64,000 nucleotides of DNA. Source: JADGHE01 sp035716025. GTDB lineage: Bacteria > Pseudomonadota > Alphaproteobacteria > Rhizobiales > Xanthobacteraceae. Position 1 is the stretch's first letter; every line of letters begins with the position of its first letter. A model generated the notes under the pieces. It searched no databases and had not been told where the DNA came from. It saw nothing but the letters and a program-made list of their open reading frames with translations. Position numbers and translations under genes: made by a program. Location: assembly GCA_035716025.1 (NCBI GenBank), contig DASTKH010000042.1, forward strand, positions 121,932 to 185,931. Direction: 5' to 3'. Shown in pieces: positions 1-7,343 of this stretch.

Positions 1-1
1 C

Positions 2-481
2 CCCGAGCGCAAGCAGAAGGTGGCCGAACACAAGCGGGAGACCGAGCCGTCGAAGTTCGATCCGAGCCGCATCGCGGCGCTGCTCGACAAGCGCGAGCCG
101 CGCCGGCTCGCCGCGGCCGGCGAGACGCTCAGCAGCACGCCGACCCTCGGCACCTCAACGGGGCAGGCGCCACGCCTTTCCCAGAACGAGATCGACGCTC
201 TGCGGGCCCGAATTCAGCAATGCTGGAATCCTCCGGCCGGCGCCGCCGAGGCGCGCGATCTGATCGTGCAGGTTCGGATCCTCTTTCGCCCCGACGGCTC
301 GCTTGCCGCCGAACCGCGATTGCTGACGCCGGTGGCAAGCGGCTATCAACGGATCGCGGCCGAAAGTGCTCTGCGGGCGATTCGCCGCTGCGCGCCGTAC
401 AGCTTCATGCCGCCGGCCAAGTACGAGGCCTGGAAGGATGTCGAAGTGACCTTCGACCCGCGCGATCTGTTCCGGGGTTGA
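2..481 (+). CDS. tolA: TolA, C-terminal part (cut by window edge)
   Basis: The reading frame is open from base 2, so this is the 3' end of a longer gene whose start lies outside the window. TolA links the inner-membrane TolQR motor to TolB/Pal across the periplasm. The visible 5' part is a charged, Lys/Arg/Glu-rich tail of the long helical region. It is followed by a C-terminal domain with the TonB/TolA-like pattern: an Ala-rich helix, 'CWNPP', 'VRILFRPDGSL' and a final 'FDPRDLFRG'. The next gene is tolB, about 150 bp downstream, which supports the call. The assignment comes from domain pattern and gene order; only the C-terminal 160 or so residues can be judged. Confidence 0.85.
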   Translation, partial: PERKQKVAEHKRETEPSKFDPSRIAALLDKREPRRLAAAGETLSSTPTLGTSTGQAPRLSQNEIDALRARIQQCWNPPAGAAEARDLIVQVRILFRPDGSLAAEPRLLTPVASGYQRIAAESALRAIRRCAPYSFMPPAKYEAWKDVEVTFDPRDLFRG

Positions 482-630
482 TAAACGCTGACGCCACGTC
501 CAAAGACCTACCCATGAGCAAAATGCCGATCCGTTCACCACGCCCGGCCGTGTGCCGGGCATTTGCGTCTTTTCGGGCGCGTCCCGGCGAAGACACCTCG
601 CCGGATCAAGCGCGTTCGGGTGCATCGGCG

Positions 631-1950
631 ATGCGGTGGTCGCGGCGCGCGATGCTCGCCGGCGGCGCCTGTGCCGTCGGCACGCTCGCAGTCCCACGCC
701 TGGCCCGCGCCGCGCTGAAGATCGACGTAACGCAAGGCACCATCCAGCCGCTGCCCATTGCGCTGCCCGACTTCGTTGGGGGCGGCGGCGATGTGGAAAT
801 CGCTCGTTTGGTGACCCAGGTCATTACCGCCAATCTGCGGCGCTCCGGCCTCTTCGCGCCGATCGACCCGGCGGCCTATATCGAGCGGATCACGACCATT
901 GACAGCGTACCCAAATTCGCCGACTGGCGCGTCATCAACGCACAAGCCCTCGTGACCGGACGCATCACGCGGCAGACGGACGGCCGTCTTCGGGCCGAGT
1001 TTCGGCTTTGGGATGTGTTTGCCGGCCAGCAACTGACCGGCCAGCAATATTTTTCGACCCCGGAGAACGCGCGCCGCATCGCCCACATCATCTCGGACGC
1101 GATCTACGAACGGCTCACCGGCGAGAAGGGCTATTTCGACACCCGCATCGTCTTCATCGACGAGACCGGCCCGAAGGACCGTCGCGTGAAACGCCTCGCC
1201 ATCATGGACCAGGACGGCGCAAATGTCCGGTATCTCACGCGCGGCGAGGACCTCGTGCTGACGCCGCGGTTTTCGCCGTCCACGCAGGAGATTACGTACA
1301 TGTCCTACGGGCAGGGTGATCCGCGCGTCTACCTGCTCAATATCGACACACACCAGCGCGAGATCGTGGGGAACTTCCCCGGAATGACGTTTTCGCCGCG
1401 GTTTTCGCCCGACGGCCAACGGATCATCATGAGCCTGCAGCAGGGAGGCAATGCCAACATCTTCGTGATGGATCTCCGCTCGAAGGCGACGACGCGACTG
1501 ACCGACACGAGTGCGATCGACACGGCCCCCTGCTTTGCGCCGGACGGTTCCCGCATCTGCTTCGAATCCGATCGGGGCGGCCGGCCGCAGATCTACATCA
1601 TGGCGTCGACCGGCGGTCCCGCCCAGCGCATCACGTTCGGAGAAGGCTCCTATTCCACTCCGGTCTGGTCGCCGCGCGGCGACTACATCGCGTTCACGCG
1701 TCAGTATCAGGGAAAATTCGCGATCGGTGTGATCAAACCCGACGGATCGGGAGAGCGGATCCTCACCGAGGGCTTCCACAACGAAGGACCGACCTGGGCG
1801 CCCAACGGACGCGTCCTGATGTTCTTCCGCGACCCCGGCGGCAATTCCGGCCCCTCGCTCTATACGCTCGATATCACCGGCCGGAACGAGCAGCGGGTGC
1901 CGACGCCGAGCTATGCATCCGATCCCGCCTGGTCGCCGCTCCTCTCTTAA
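631..1950 (+). CDS. tolB: TolB, periplasmic beta-propeller protein of the Tol-Pal system
   Basis: TolB is the periplasmic component that binds Pal and TolA and helps keep the outer membrane invaginated at division. The C-terminal half has repeated propeller blades with 'FSPDGQRI', 'FAPDGSRI', 'WSPRGDYI' and 'WAPNG'; the N-terminal part is the TolB alpha/beta domain. The chosen start gives 439 aa, the usual length. It begins with 'MRWSRRAMLAGG' and a hydrophobic stretch ending 'ARA', a twin-arginine-type signal. An in-frame ATG at 514 would add 39 residues before the signal and is less likely, though neither start has a clear ribosome-binding site. It follows tolA directly. Pal, its usual neighbour, is separated from it here by a convergent gene. 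Confidence 0.93.
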   Translation: MRWSRRAMLAGGACAVGTLAVPRLARAALKIDVTQGTIQPLPIALPDFVGGGGDVEIARLVTQVITANLRRSGLFAPIDPAAYIERITTIDSVPKFADWRVINAQALVTGRITRQTDGRLRAEFRLWDVFAGQQLTGQQYFSTPENARRIAHIISDAIYERLTGEKGYFDTRIVFIDETGPKDRRVKRLAIMDQDGANVRYLTRGEDLVLTPRFSPSTQEITYMSYGQGDPRVYLLNIDTHQREIVGNFPGMTFSPRFSPDGQRIIMSLQQGGNANIFVMDLRSKATTRLTDTSAIDTAPCFAPDGSRICFESDRGGRPQIYIMASTGGPAQRITFGEGSYSTPVWSPRGDYIAFTRQYQGKFAIGVIKPDGSGERILTEGFHNEGPTWAPNGRVLMFFRDPGGNSGPSLYTLDITGRNEQRVPTPSYASDPAWSPLLS

Positions 1951-2004
1951 GGTCTCCGAGGCGCGGGCCGCTCGCGGGGAGGCCGCCCAAACGGGCCGCC
2001 GGGA

Positions 2005-3939
2005 TCAGTTCGCGCCCACGGCCTTGCGCAGAAAGTGGCCGGCCGCGATGCCGCGCAGGAGCGCCAGGCGGTAGCGGTGGATGATCTCGGTGCGCTCCCA
2101 GCCGGATGTCGGCCACAGCTCGACGAGCCGGGAAAGCCTCGGGACGTCGAGGGTCCGCGCAGCCGGTGCGCATTCCACGAGACGGCCGAGCTCCGCCACG
2201 ATTTCACGGCGCGCTGCCGTGAGACCTTCATGCCAATCCGCTGCCTGATAACCTTTGCGACGCTCCTTGAGTACGCGCTCCGGTACGCGATCGGCGAGCG
2301 CCTTTCGCCCCAGCGCACGCGGCACGCCGTCGCTCAGATAGTGCTCGCTCGGAACGGCGAGACAGAACTCCACGAGCCGCTTGTCGGCCGTGGGATCGCG
2401 ATGATCGATGCCCCATCCCGCAAGGCAGCCTTTGTTGTAGTTTCCCTGGTCGACGCGACGGAGCGCCCATACCCGCGCCGCGAAACCGTCGGCGCGCGGA
2501 CGATAAGAGAAATCGAGATCGCGTTCGGCCGCGAGCCGCTCGAGATTGAGGGCGGCCAATCGGTCGGCGCGGATCGGGCTGTAGTCGAGAACGTCGAACG
2601 CGCGGCCGGCGAGAGTCCTGTTCAACCATCGCCAGAGCGGGCCGGGGACAAAAGGCCCGAATGTCTGCGCCAGCACCCCCGCCCACGTCATGTAGCGGCC
2701 GGCGACGAGCCGCCATGCTTCGCGGGCAAGCGACGGAAGGGCGCTCGCGCGCAACAGCTCGGGCAAACGCTCCAACCCGCTATAGCTGATGCTCATGTTC
2801 CCCATCTGGCCGTTGAGCAGGATCTTCAGGCCGCGTTCGCGCGCGGCCCTGTTGATCGCGCTCACCCAGCGCCAGTTGCAGAGATTGAGCATCGGGCGAT
2901 CGAACAGGAAAAACATGCGGTCGAGCTCTTCGAGCGGTGAGGGTCCGTCCGCGCGGATCAGCACATGCTCCACATTGGGATACATGGCGGCGACCGCAGC
3001 CGCGTGCGGTCCCTCGTCGGCGAAGCGCCCTTTGGGAACCGGCCCGTCATAGCCCGCGCGCGGAACGGCGGTGAACGCCACCACCTTTCCGCCGTCCTCC
3101 TTGAGCAATCGCGCGGCGGTCCCCACGACGGCGGCGCTGTCGAACCCGCCGCTCAGCTGCCCAGCGACATCGAGCCCAATGCCGCGCAGCCGCGATTTCG
3201 TGGCGAGGTCGAGGTGATATCGCACGCCCTCAAGGCATTCGCGTTCCGAAAGGGGCCGGCTACAACGCTTCGGCTGCCAATAATGGCGCGCCGACAGACC
3301 CGACCGGGAGGCCGTCACGACCTGCCCGGCCTCGACCCGTTCGATCCCGCTGAAAAAGTTGCGCGGCCCGCTCTGCGGCAGCAAGACGAGGAACTCCGAC
3401 ATCGCCTGCTCGTCCGGCGCGTACGGAATGTCGGGGAGGGCGTGCAGCCCCTTCGGCATCGAGGCGAAGGCAAAGAAGTCCTTCCCCCGGTGAAAGTGCA
3501 GCGGCCGCTGGCCGAGGAAGTCGCGGGCCAGCGTCAGTGTTTCCGCTCGACGATCCCAGAACGCGAAGGCGAAGTCCCCGACCAGCCGGTCGACCGCGGC
3601 GTCGCCCCATCGCTCGAGGCAGGCAAGAAGGATCGCTGCGTCGCAGGTGTGGAACAGGCGTTCGTGCCGCAAGCCGAGATCGGCGATGAGCTCCTCCCGA
3701 TTGTCGAGGCGCACATCAGCCACGAGCACGAGGCGACCGTCCGTGCTCTTCAGCGGCTGGCGGTCGTAGGCATCTTCCGGAACGGTGCGATAGAGCCGCC
3801 GCCCGAGAGCCACCGAACCCTCGCTCCACTGGCGACCATCGTGCGGACCATAGACCTGCTGCGCCGCCAGCATGCGTGCGCACGGGTCTTCTCCTTCCGC
3901 CCTTTCATTGAAGTGCCAGAAGCCTGCAATCGCCGTCAT
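2005..3939 (-). CDS. Asparagine-synthetase-like PP-loop ligase, inactive-type amidotransferase domain
   Basis: The protein has 644 aa. The N-terminal ~200 residues resemble a class II glutamine amidotransferase domain; the rest is an asparagine synthase/beta-lactam-synthetase PP-loop domain with SGGFDS at residues 263-268, which binds ATP. The chosen start (MTAIAGFWHF) is preceded by GAGGGA five bases upstream. Position 2 is Thr, not the Cys required for glutamine hydrolysis, so glutaminase activity is unlikely. That pattern is known in beta-lactam synthetases and in lasso-peptide cyclases. No lasso precursor, protease or transporter gene lies nearby, so the product is unknown. The gene faces tolB with 54 bp between them and splits tolB from pal, suggesting later insertion. 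Confidence 0.8.
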   Translation of the reverse strand: MTAIAGFWHFNERAEGEDPCARMLAAQQVYGPHDGRQWSEGSVALGRRLYRTVPEDAYDRQPLKSTDGRLVLVADVRLDNREELIADLGLRHERLFHTCDAAILLACLERWGDAAVDRLVGDFAFAFWDRRAETLTLARDFLGQRPLHFHRGKDFFAFASMPKGLHALPDIPYAPDEQAMSEFLVLLPQSGPRNFFSGIERVEAGQVVTASRSGLSARHYWQPKRCSRPLSERECLEGVRYHLDLATKSRLRGIGLDVAGQLSGGFDSAAVVGTAARLLKEDGGKVVAFTAVPRAGYDGPVPKGRFADEGPHAAAVAAMYPNVEHVLIRADGPSPLEELDRMFFLFDRPMLNLCNWRWVSAINRAARERGLKILLNGQMGNMSISYSGLERLPELLRASALPSLAREAWRLVAGRYMTWAGVLAQTFGPFVPGPLWRWLNRTLAGRAFDVLDYSPIRADRLAALNLERLAAERDLDFSYRPRADGFAARVWALRRVDQGNYNKGCLAGWGIDHRDPTADKRLVEFCLAVPSEHYLSDGVPRALGRKALADRVPERVLKERRKGYQAADWHEGLTAARREIVAELGRLVECAPAARTLDVPRLSRLVELWPTSGWERTEIIHRYRLALLRGIAAGHFLRKAVGAN

Positions 3940-4290
3940 GGATCCCTCGTCATCGGTCCGCCGGCGTGCGCCGGGCGGCGAATCCTGGTGACAACTATAG
4001 CGCGAAATGAAAAAAATGCGACTATAACGTGTATGATTCGAGCTGCGGGGCGCCGAGAGCCGGCCGGAAGGAGGGGCGGCGCGATTTGTCACCAACCGTG
4101 ACGAAACGTGTGGGGCTGCGGCGCGCCCAGCCTCATTCACGCCGCATTAACCACTCCAAAACGTTTCCGGGTTCGCTTCGCGTTTCACCCGTTCCCCCAA
4201 GAATGCGTCAAGGTTGACGGAACCTTCGCTTAACGAACCCCCTGTTACACCGGAGGCCAAGTCCGGTGCGTCCGGAAAAGGGAGTCACTG
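3940..4290. other. Intergenic region between the AsnB-like gene and pal
   Basis: This 351-bp divergent spacer must carry the promoters of pal and of the asparagine-synthetase-like gene. It is less GC-rich near 3990-4040. It contains an inverted repeat AAGGTT-GACGG-AACCTT (4210-4226), several TTAAC/TTAACC half-sites (about 4145 and 4230) and a hairpin just before pal, listed separately. I see no complete CtrA box and no convincing coding frame. Confidence 0.5.
4248..4268 (+). promoter_or_regulatory. Hairpin in the pal 5' leader
   Basis: CACCGGA-GGCCAAG-TCCGGTG forms a perfect 7-bp stem with a 7-base loop. It lies 22 bases before the pal start codon and just upstream of its GGGAG ribosome-binding site. 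It could stabilise or modulate the pal message; the role is inferred. Confidence 0.4.
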
Positions 4291-4791
4291 ATGGGTTTCC
4301 TCCGCAGCATTCGCGTCCTTCGGACGGCCGCGCTTCTCGCGGCAACGCTGGCGCTTGCAGCATGCGCCAGCAATCCAAACAACGACCAGACCGCGGCGGG
4401 CTACGGTGCGGGCGGCGCTGCCTCTCCCGGAAGCGCGCAGGATTTCGTGGTCAATGTCGGCGACCGGGTTTTCTTCGAAACCGATTCGAGCGAACTGACC
4501 CCGCAGGCGCGCGCCACGCTGGACAAGCAGGCGCAATGGCTGCGCAACTATAATCGCTACACGTTCACCATCGAGGGGCACGCGGACGAACGCGGCACGC
4601 GCGAGTACAACATCGCGCTCGGCGCCCGTCGTGCGCAGGCCGTACGCGATTATCTGGTCGCCCGTGGGATCGAGTCTTCGCGGATGCGCACCATTTCCTA
4701 CGGAAAGGAGCGTCCGGTCGCGGTCTGCAATGATATCTCCTGCTGGTCGCAGAACCGGCGCGCCGTCACGGTTCTCAACGCATCATCTTGA
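4291..4791 (+). CDS. pal: Pal, peptidoglycan-associated lipoprotein
   Basis: Pal is an outer-membrane lipoprotein that binds peptidoglycan through an OmpA-like domain and TolB/TolA as part of the Tol-Pal complex. The 166-aa protein has a signal peptide ending in the lipobox LAAC (residues 22-25, lipidated Cys25), a short Gly/Ala linker and a C-terminal OmpA-like domain. That domain contains 'FFETDSSELT', 'IEGHADERGTREYN' with the diaminopimelate-contacting Asp/Arg motif, and 'NRRAVTV'. The start is supported by GGGAG seven bases upstream. A strong terminator follows, so cpoB probably has its own promoter or depends on readthrough. Confidence 0.97.
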   Translation: MGFLRSIRVLRTAALLAATLALAACASNPNNDQTAAGYGAGGAASPGSAQDFVVNVGDRVFFETDSSELTPQARATLDKQAQWLRNYNRYTFTIEGHADERGTREYNIALGARRAQAVRDYLVARGIESSRMRTISYGKERPVAVCNDISCWSQNRRAVTVLNASS

Positions 4792-4839
4792 CCGCAGGTC
4801 CGGATCGGGCCGGCTGCAAGAAGCAAGCACGACAATTCA

Positions 4840-4866
4840 ACGGCCGCCTCTTGTGCGGCCGTTTTT
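4840..4866 (+). terminator. Rho-independent terminator after pal
   Basis: An 8-bp perfect stem ACGGCCGC/GCGGCCGT with a 7-base loop is followed directly by a run of T. It lies 48 bases after the pal stop codon. Confidence 0.88.
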
Positions 4867-4981
4867 CGTCACGATATCGCGAACGCGTAAAGGCTGCGAT
4901 GCGGCCGCTTCGCCGCAAGTCACAATTTCGACTCAGCGCTGCCTAGACTTTCAGTTTTCCAGACAAGAAAACGCGTCAGCA

Positions 4982-6103
4982 ATGATCCGGGTTTCCGCCT
5001 CACTCAAGCGAAACGTCGTGTTGGCCTGCGCGGCGCTTGCGGTGCTGTCGGTCGGTCCGGCCGCGTCGGCTCAGGAATCGGCGGGCCTCTTTGGCAGTCT
5101 GTTCGGCGGCTCCGACCGGACCCATACCGCGCAAGCGGAGGAGGGGCGGACGGCGGTTGCGCAAATGTCGGGGGCCGATCTGATCGTTCGGCTCGAGCGG
5201 CTGGAAAACCAGGTGCGCCAGCTCACCGGCGCGATCGAGCAACTGCAGTTCAGGAATCAGCAGCTTGAGCAGCAATTGAAGCGCAACCAGGAAGACGTCG
5301 ACTATCGCTTCCAGGAGCTTGGCGGTAAGGCGCCGCCGTCGCGTCCGCGCAGCGAGCTTCCCGTGCCGCCGCCGGCCTCGGCGCCTCCGCCGGCGTCCGA
5401 GCCGCGGCGCCGCTCCGACGTCTTCGACCCGCGGGAACACCCGGACGCGCCGGGCGCGCCGCGGGCGCTCGGCGCTTCGGCCGCGCCGGGGGCGCCTGCG
5501 CCGATTGCCGTCGAGGAGCCGATCGGTGCGCCCGGCGGCCGCCCGGCCGGTGCGCCTCTTGATCTTTCGACGCTGGCGGCACGGGCCGCGGCGGACCCCG
5601 CGCTTGGGTCAGGGGCGGCGGTTCCGCAGCCTGCGCAAGGGGGGGCCGCCGGTCCGCTGCCGCCCCCGCCGACGAGCAATCCGAACGCGACAGGGGCGCA
5701 GCGCATGGTGATGATGCCGGCGAATTCGCCGAAGGAGGAGTTCGCCATCGCCCAAGCCTTCATCCAGCAGAAGGATTATGCGATGGCGGAAAGCGCCTTC
5801 CGCGAGTTCCTCAAGAAGCATCCGAACGATCGGCTTGCCGCCGAGGCGAACTACTGGCTCGGCGAAAGCCTTTATCAGCGCCAGCGCTACCGCGATGCCG
5901 CCGAGGCGTTTCTGACCGTGTCGACCAAGCACGACAACACCGCCAAAGCGCCCGAGGCTTTGCTCCGGCTCGGCCAGTCGCTCGCAGCGCTCGGTGAGAA
6001 GGAAGCCTCCTGCGCAACGCTGGCGGAGGTGCTGCGCAAATTTCCCAAGGCGACGGCCGTGCGACACACCGCCGAACGCGAGCAAAAGCGTGTCCACTGT
6101 TGA
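4982..6103 (+). CDS. cpoB: CpoB/YbgF, Tol-Pal-associated TPR protein
   Basis: CpoB is a periplasmic protein that coordinates peptidoglycan synthesis with Tol-Pal-driven outer-membrane constriction. The 373-aa protein has a signal peptide (cleavage near AASA, residue 30) and a coiled-coil segment rich in Leu/Gln (about 65-110, 'RLERLENQVRQLTGAIEQL'). A long Pro/Ala-rich linker (about 115-240) follows, then three TPR-like repeats in the C-terminal ~120 residues with 'YWLGESLYQRQRY' and 'ALLRLGQSLAALGEK'. The start at 4982 places the signal peptide at the N-terminus; further upstream the frame runs into pal and the terminator. Its end overlaps the proposed tilS start by 14 bp. Confidence 0.9.
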   Translation: MIRVSASLKRNVVLACAALAVLSVGPAASAQESAGLFGSLFGGSDRTHTAQAEEGRTAVAQMSGADLIVRLERLENQVRQLTGAIEQLQFRNQQLEQQLKRNQEDVDYRFQELGGKAPPSRPRSELPVPPPASAPPPASEPRRRSDVFDPREHPDAPGAPRALGASAAPGAPAPIAVEEPIGAPGGRPAGAPLDLSTLAARAAADPALGSGAAVPQPAQGGAAGPLPPPPTSNPNATGAQRMVMMPANSPKEEFAIAQAFIQQKDYAMAESAFREFLKKHPNDRLAAEANYWLGESLYQRQRYRDAAEAFLTVSTKHDNTAKAPEALLRLGQSLAALGEKEASCATLAEVLRKFPKATAVRHTAEREQKRVHC

Positions 6104-7205
6104 CATCGCGGCGCCTTTGTCGCCGACCGAGGCGGCGGCGCTCTTTTCCGACCTTGCTGATCTTCCCGGGCTGCTCCTGGCGGTCTCGGGCGGGCCGGAC
6201 TCCACCGCGCTGATGGTGATCATGGCGCGCTGGCGCGGCAGCTTGCGCCATGGCCCGGACCTTCTTGCGGCAACGGTCGATCACGCATTGCGGCGGGGAT
6301 CGCGCGAGGAGGCCCTGCGTGTCGGACAGCTCGCCGCCCGTCTCGGCATTCCGCACCAGATCCTTGCCTGGCGCGACGAGAAGCCACGCAGCGGGATCCA
6401 GGAAGCGGCAAGACGCGCCCGCTACGGCCTGCTCGCCCGCGCCGCGCGGCGGGCGGGCGTTCGGCACATCGTCACCGCCCACACCCGGGACGATCAGGCG
6501 GAGACCGTCTTGTTCCGCCTCGCGCGCGGCAGCGGTATCGGAGGGCTCGGCGGGATGTCGCGCTTCGGACCCGTTCCGGGCGCGGCGGGAGACTTGACGC
6601 TGGTGCGGCCTCTCTTGGACGTGCCGAAGACCCGTCTCATCGCCACGCTCGAGCGGGCCGGGGTCGCGTATGAGGACGATCCTTCGAATCGCGACCCGCG
6701 CTTCGCTCGCGCTCGCTTCCGTGCGGTCATGCCGGCGCTTGCGGCCGAAGGGCTCAATTCTGCAACGCTGTCGCGCGCTGCGGAGCGCGCGCGGCGCGCC
6801 GATGCGGCGCTCGAATGGGCCGCCGAGGAGGTGATCCGGCAACGACCGAAGCGAGAGTCCAAGGCCGACGTCCGGCCCATCGCCACCGCCATGGAGCTGC
6901 AGAGCTGGCCGGCCGAGATCGCGCTGCGGGTACTGCGCCGTCACATCGAAGCCGAAGGTCACGAAGGACCGGTCGAACTTGGAAAGCTCGAGGCGCTCTT
7001 TGCGGCCCTTTTGACCGCGGCGGCCGCAGGCCAGAGGCGGTGGCGCCGCACGCTGGCCGGGGCGGCCGTGACCCTGCAGGAGGGATGCGTTCTGGTGGAG
7101 GCGGCCCCGCCCCGTAGGCGCGGCAGGGAGGCTACGCCGCGGGTGCGGGCCGCCGCGGTTGCCGCCCGGCTGACCGCGGCAAGGCGGCGCGCCATCAACA
7201 AGTAA
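6090..7205 (+). CDS. tilS: TilS, tRNA(Ile)-lysidine synthetase
   Basis: TilS attaches lysine to C34 of the CAU-anticodon tRNA-Ile, changing it from a Met to an Ile decoder. The protein has an N-type ATP pyrophosphatase fold with the PP-loop SGGPDS at residues 33-38, followed by 'ATVDHALR', 'AHTRDDQAETVLFRLARGSG' and the family-typical 'DPSNRD' segment near residue 195. I chose the GTG at 6090 because it precedes the conserved N-terminus by a normal distance and overlaps cpoB by 14 bp, suggesting translational coupling. Its ribosome-binding site is weak, so the exact start is uncertain. The length of 371 aa fits short alphaproteobacterial forms. Confidence 0.92.
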   Translation: MSTVDIAAPLSPTEAAALFSDLADLPGLLLAVSGGPDSTALMVIMARWRGSLRHGPDLLAATVDHALRRGSREEALRVGQLAARLGIPHQILAWRDEKPRSGIQEAARRARYGLLARAARRAGVRHIVTAHTRDDQAETVLFRLARGSGIGGLGGMSRFGPVPGAAGDLTLVRPLLDVPKTRLIATLERAGVAYEDDPSNRDPRFARARFRAVMPALAAEGLNSATLSRAAERARRADAALEWAAEEVIRQRPKRESKADVRPIATAMELQSWPAEIALRVLRRHIEAEGHEGPVELGKLEALFAALLTAAAAGQRRWRRTLAGAAVTLQEGCVLVEAAPPRRRGREATPRVRAAAVAARLTAARRRAINK

Positions 7206-7224
7206 CCAGCGCAAGCCCGTTCCC

Positions 7225-7253
7225 TTGGCATCGGGGGCAGGCGGACTTACATT
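7225..7253 (+). promoter_or_regulatory. Candidate sigma-70-type promoter of ftsH
   Basis: TTGGCA (7225-7230) and TACATT (7248-7253) are separated by 17 bp and lie about 90 bp before the ftsH start, just after tilS ends. This is pattern recognition only. Confidence 0.4.
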
Positions 7254-7301
7254 GCCTAATAAAATCGGCCAGAGAGCCGCTGCCGTGGATGGTGGCTTGG
7301 C

Positions 7302-7342
7302 TGGACGAGGGCAAGTGCCCGCCACGTCCACGAAGGACTTCG
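7302..7342 (+). promoter_or_regulatory. Tandem hairpins in the ftsH 5' leader, the second covering the ribosome-binding site
   Basis: The first structure pairs TGGACG (7302-7307) with CGTCCA (7325-7330) around an inner GGGC-AAGT-GCCC stem. The second is CGAA-GGAC-TTCG (7331-7342), which holds the GAAGGA Shine-Dalgarno in a small stem ending two bases before the ATG. This layout could limit translation until the hairpin opens. The structure is visible; the regulatory role is inferred. Confidence 0.4.
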
Positions 7343-7343
7343 G

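Noticed and set aside
2005..4290. Lasso-peptide biosynthetic cluster
   Set aside because: Only an AsnB/cyclase-like gene is present; no transglutaminase-like B protein, precursor or exporter was found in the flanking sequence.
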